From assembly GCA_036897445.1 (NCBI GenBank), contig JAYMTL010000005.1, positions 226,144 to 290,143 on the forward strand: 64,000 bases of DNA, written 5' to 3'. Numbering within the stretch: position 1 is the stretch's first letter; each line of letters starts with the position of its first letter. Below are positions 61,830 to 64,000 of the stretch, piece by piece. A program made the position numbers and the translations under genes. The notes under the pieces were generated by a model. It saw nothing but the letters and a program-made list of their open reading frames with translations, was not told where the DNA came from and searched no databases. The DNA comes from Pelargonium tetragonum. Lineage: Eukaryota; Streptophyta; Magnoliopsida; Geraniales; Geraniaceae.

Positions 61830-64000
61830 AGGAGGTATCCTTAGTGCTAGTAGATTAAAGAATTTCCCTATTTCAGGGTTACAAAAACTTAAAAAGCCGC
61901 CACTTCTGTATAGTACATAAGGAAGTAAGAGTCTGCTGTGTGTTGAAAATACTATATCTTTTTTCTTTATTATGTTATACCTCTTTTTGACTTTGACTTA
62001 GGACCCGTAGAGCTATGAGATGTTAATAAAATAAGGGAACCTCTTTTGTCTACAACGTCCAGGAATCCGTTTAGTAAAAAAGATCTCCTGCAATGCTGTT
62101 GACTTTATCAAGGACTCCCTAATGTAAGAAAAGTTACGTCTTAGGAAGACATCTAAGACTCCTAAAAGATGCCCACTATACATAACGGGATATATTCCTT
62201 TTTTAATATTGCGAGAACCACTTCCCGGGGAAGACTCGTAATAAGTAATATTAAGAATATTTCACTCTTGTCGCTCAAAACTATATCAAAAGTCTTCTAT
62301 TAATCTATATAAAATTTTCTTGCTCTATTGAAATTTCAAAATCAGTATCTCATTACAAGGTGAGTCCTCTTAGGTAGTAAGAGACCTTTATTAAAATAAA
62401 AAGTAAACTACTCGAAATTTGAAGTCAGAGATACTCTCTCTAGATAAGAATAAGTCTTTTTATTACAAGCCAAACTTCCCTTTAGTAAAATTGACCATAA
62501 ACTTGCGAATCTAACTAACTCGTTATAAGTAAAGAGAAAAACCAGCAAGCTTGCCTTTAGGAATTCCACTATCTACTATATTTATACGGGACAAGAATAC
62601 TTAGAACGAGTAACCTACGAAATTTCTCTATTGGTTATTAAAAACCCCTTTTTATATAATATTCAGAGGCATATATCCGAAATCTCGTATTAGTATTCTT
62701 GTATTTTTGGCACGCATTATATCTATCCTTAAAAATCATTCTTTCTATATCAATATGAATTACTAACTCAGTTAATAGAATTTGAATAAATCATAGAATA
62801 AAATAGAAGGCAGTTTCTAGTGGTAGCTATAACCAAGACTTTTAGAGTTGGGTATTTTTAGTCTTTCTATTAGCTGCAGCCTCTTTACCCGAACCTGATA
62901 TTAGTGTATTTAATCTCGGTCTACCTGTAGGTGTGCGGACCCCTTATGACTTTATTCTTGTTTAGTTTTAGGCATACTAAAACTTTTTGTAAAGTGGGTT
63001 ACCTTAGAGCCCCTTAGAGAATTGGTAAGTCTTTAATTTGTTTCTGAGAGTTCTCCTTTGTTTAACCCAAAACAATGTTTCAAGGAGCGGGGAATTTTGA
63101 CTTTTAGTGAAATGATCACGCCAGCTACCTCTTGGGTAGTACCGGCATTAGCTGTAAGGGGCGGGTAGCCGGGAGGGAATAGAATCTTATTTGCAAAGAA
63201 TACTCAACGCACCTAGTATATATCGAGATTCCTAACTAGTAGAAATTCTTATAATATATAATATAGTACCCGGAAATATAGTAACAAAAACTTATATACT
63301 TCCTTCCCTTAATATTACACAAAGTTGCCTAATCTAATACATGTATAACGAGATAAAGTAAGCCGGTCCTAGATTTTGTAATAAATCCGTTACTTTTTAC
63401 GAAATTGTAGTAACCCCCGAAAAAGGAGCTCCAGGCCCTCGTGTCAGTGGTTCTAAACCCGCTAAATAGAATGGAGTAAGAAAACCTAGAGAGAAGTCCT
63501 TTTTAACAATGACAAGTGAGACATTTAACAAGTTTGCCGCTTTTGGTAATACCCTGTGAAAGAATTAAATACACTTTAGATTCTGCCTAGGTGGACAGTT
63601 ACAAAAACTTTTTTATGTATTTAGAGATTTTATAAAGAGGCTTAAATCTAAGGTCATGCTTAGCAGTCCCCTTATAGTAGTGATATAGGTTTCTTTTTCA
63701 AAAAGCCTTTGCTAGGCTTTAGAATAAGCCTGCTAGATGTTCGAAACGTGTTATAGCCTTGCTCTCCTTTTGAGATTTGTAGTAACAGGAAAACCTGTCT
63801 ATTTCTAGAATTTTTAGGAATGTTAATTAATACGCAACGTTTTTTATTCTCGCAAAAAGATACAGGCAAGGTTTAATAAGAAATCAAAAAAAAGGAGGGC
63901 TAAAACCTTACCTTACTCAAATTTTTTTTACAGGAATCCGTAAAAAGAAAAAATATGGAAATCCGATTCCATTTTGCCCACATGGAGTAGTATAAAAATG
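61830..64000. other. Gene-free RIP-degraded tract
   Basis: I see no coding frame or RNA gene. The minus-strand frame 63869-63672 (65 codons) is chance-length. The window ends inside the same AT-rich DNA. Confidence 0.5.

Larger units (their letters stand above)
1..64000. other. AT-rich, RIP-degraded heterochromatin-like domain
   Basis: The window is roughly one third G+C by eye, with few open frames beyond chance length. Dinucleotides are skewed in a specific way. In 4261-4500 I count TpA 33 against ApT 21, and CpA+TpG 5 against ApC+GpT 15. The line 21961-22020 shows the same trend (TpA 6, ApT 3). Loss of CpA and TpG with gain of TpA on both strands is the known product of repeat-induced point mutation in Pezizomycotina. 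CpG is still common, which argues against simple CpG-methylation decay. The inference is a block of inactivated repeats, such as an AT-isochore or regional centromere. A mitochondrial genome would be expected to show long AT-rich coding frames and rRNA genes, and I see none. Confidence 0.82.

Noticed and set aside
1-64000. Plant or fungal mitochondrial genome
   Set aside because: Some pockets have a plant-mitochondrial feel, but strong TpA excess with CpA/TpG loss is not an organellar pattern, and no rRNA, cox, nad, atp or rps frame is visible.
1-64000. CRISPR array, integron, phage or bacterial operon
   Set aside because: No regularly spaced direct repeats, no bacterial-type gene density and no ribosome-binding-site pattern.

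Overview
This 64 kb window reads as a gene-poor, AT-rich repeat graveyard from the nuclear genome of a filamentous ascomycete (Pezizomycotina). I find no intact protein gene with recognisable homology. The longest ATG-started open frame I would consider (42719-43063, 114 codons) is no longer than chance predicts for 64 kb at this composition. The case for a fungus is the mutational signature. TpA is in strong excess and CpA/TpG are depleted, while CpG is not especially depleted. That is the footprint of repeat-induced point mutation (RIP, C to T at CpA), as seen in AT-isochores and Neurospora-type centromeres. A hand count over 4261-4500 gives TpA/ApT about 33/21 and (CpA+TpG)/(ApC+GpT) about 5/15. 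The same count over 11341-11580 gives 13/13 and 26/19, so the signature is regional.

Layout. Most of the window is featureless RIP-degraded DNA. Scattered in it are better-preserved relics of one multi-copy coding family, in both orientations: 1.38-2.2 kb (+), 26.44-26.57 kb (+), 34.2-34.83 kb (+), 44.33-43.96 kb (-), 60.64-60.19 kb (-) and 61.82-61.27 kb (-). Each can be followed in one reading frame, interrupted almost only by TAA/TAG, which is what RIP makes from CAA/CAG. The copies share short peptide boxes in a consistent order: a Gln-rich N-terminal part with HYN, an Ala/Pro/Thr-rich stretch, LITLPSYASLQSVTG, ESSYTPVDRY, an acidic/serine stretch DTExSS, and KQVSQ. I cannot name the family. 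A retrotransposon Gag-like polyprotein is the likeliest identity. A separate Gag-capsid-like frame lies at 16470-16661.

Exceptions to the RIP pattern are a roughly 1 kb island at 10.96-11.96 kb with normal dinucleotide balance, smaller milder pockets (about 5.84-6.22, 39.2-39.6, 42.7-43.06 and 45.48-46.0 kb), and two tRNA(Cys)-like relics on the minus strand at 5.4 and 39.2 kb. A possible LTR-terminus repeat occurs at 47.85 and 61.05 kb.

Functionally nothing here appears to work together as a pathway. The window is best understood as silenced heterochromatin built from inactivated mobile elements. Candidate chromosomal contexts are an AT-isochore, a subtelomere or a regional centromere, and the sequence alone does not decide between them. 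All similarity statements come from reading the sequence by eye, without database searches.
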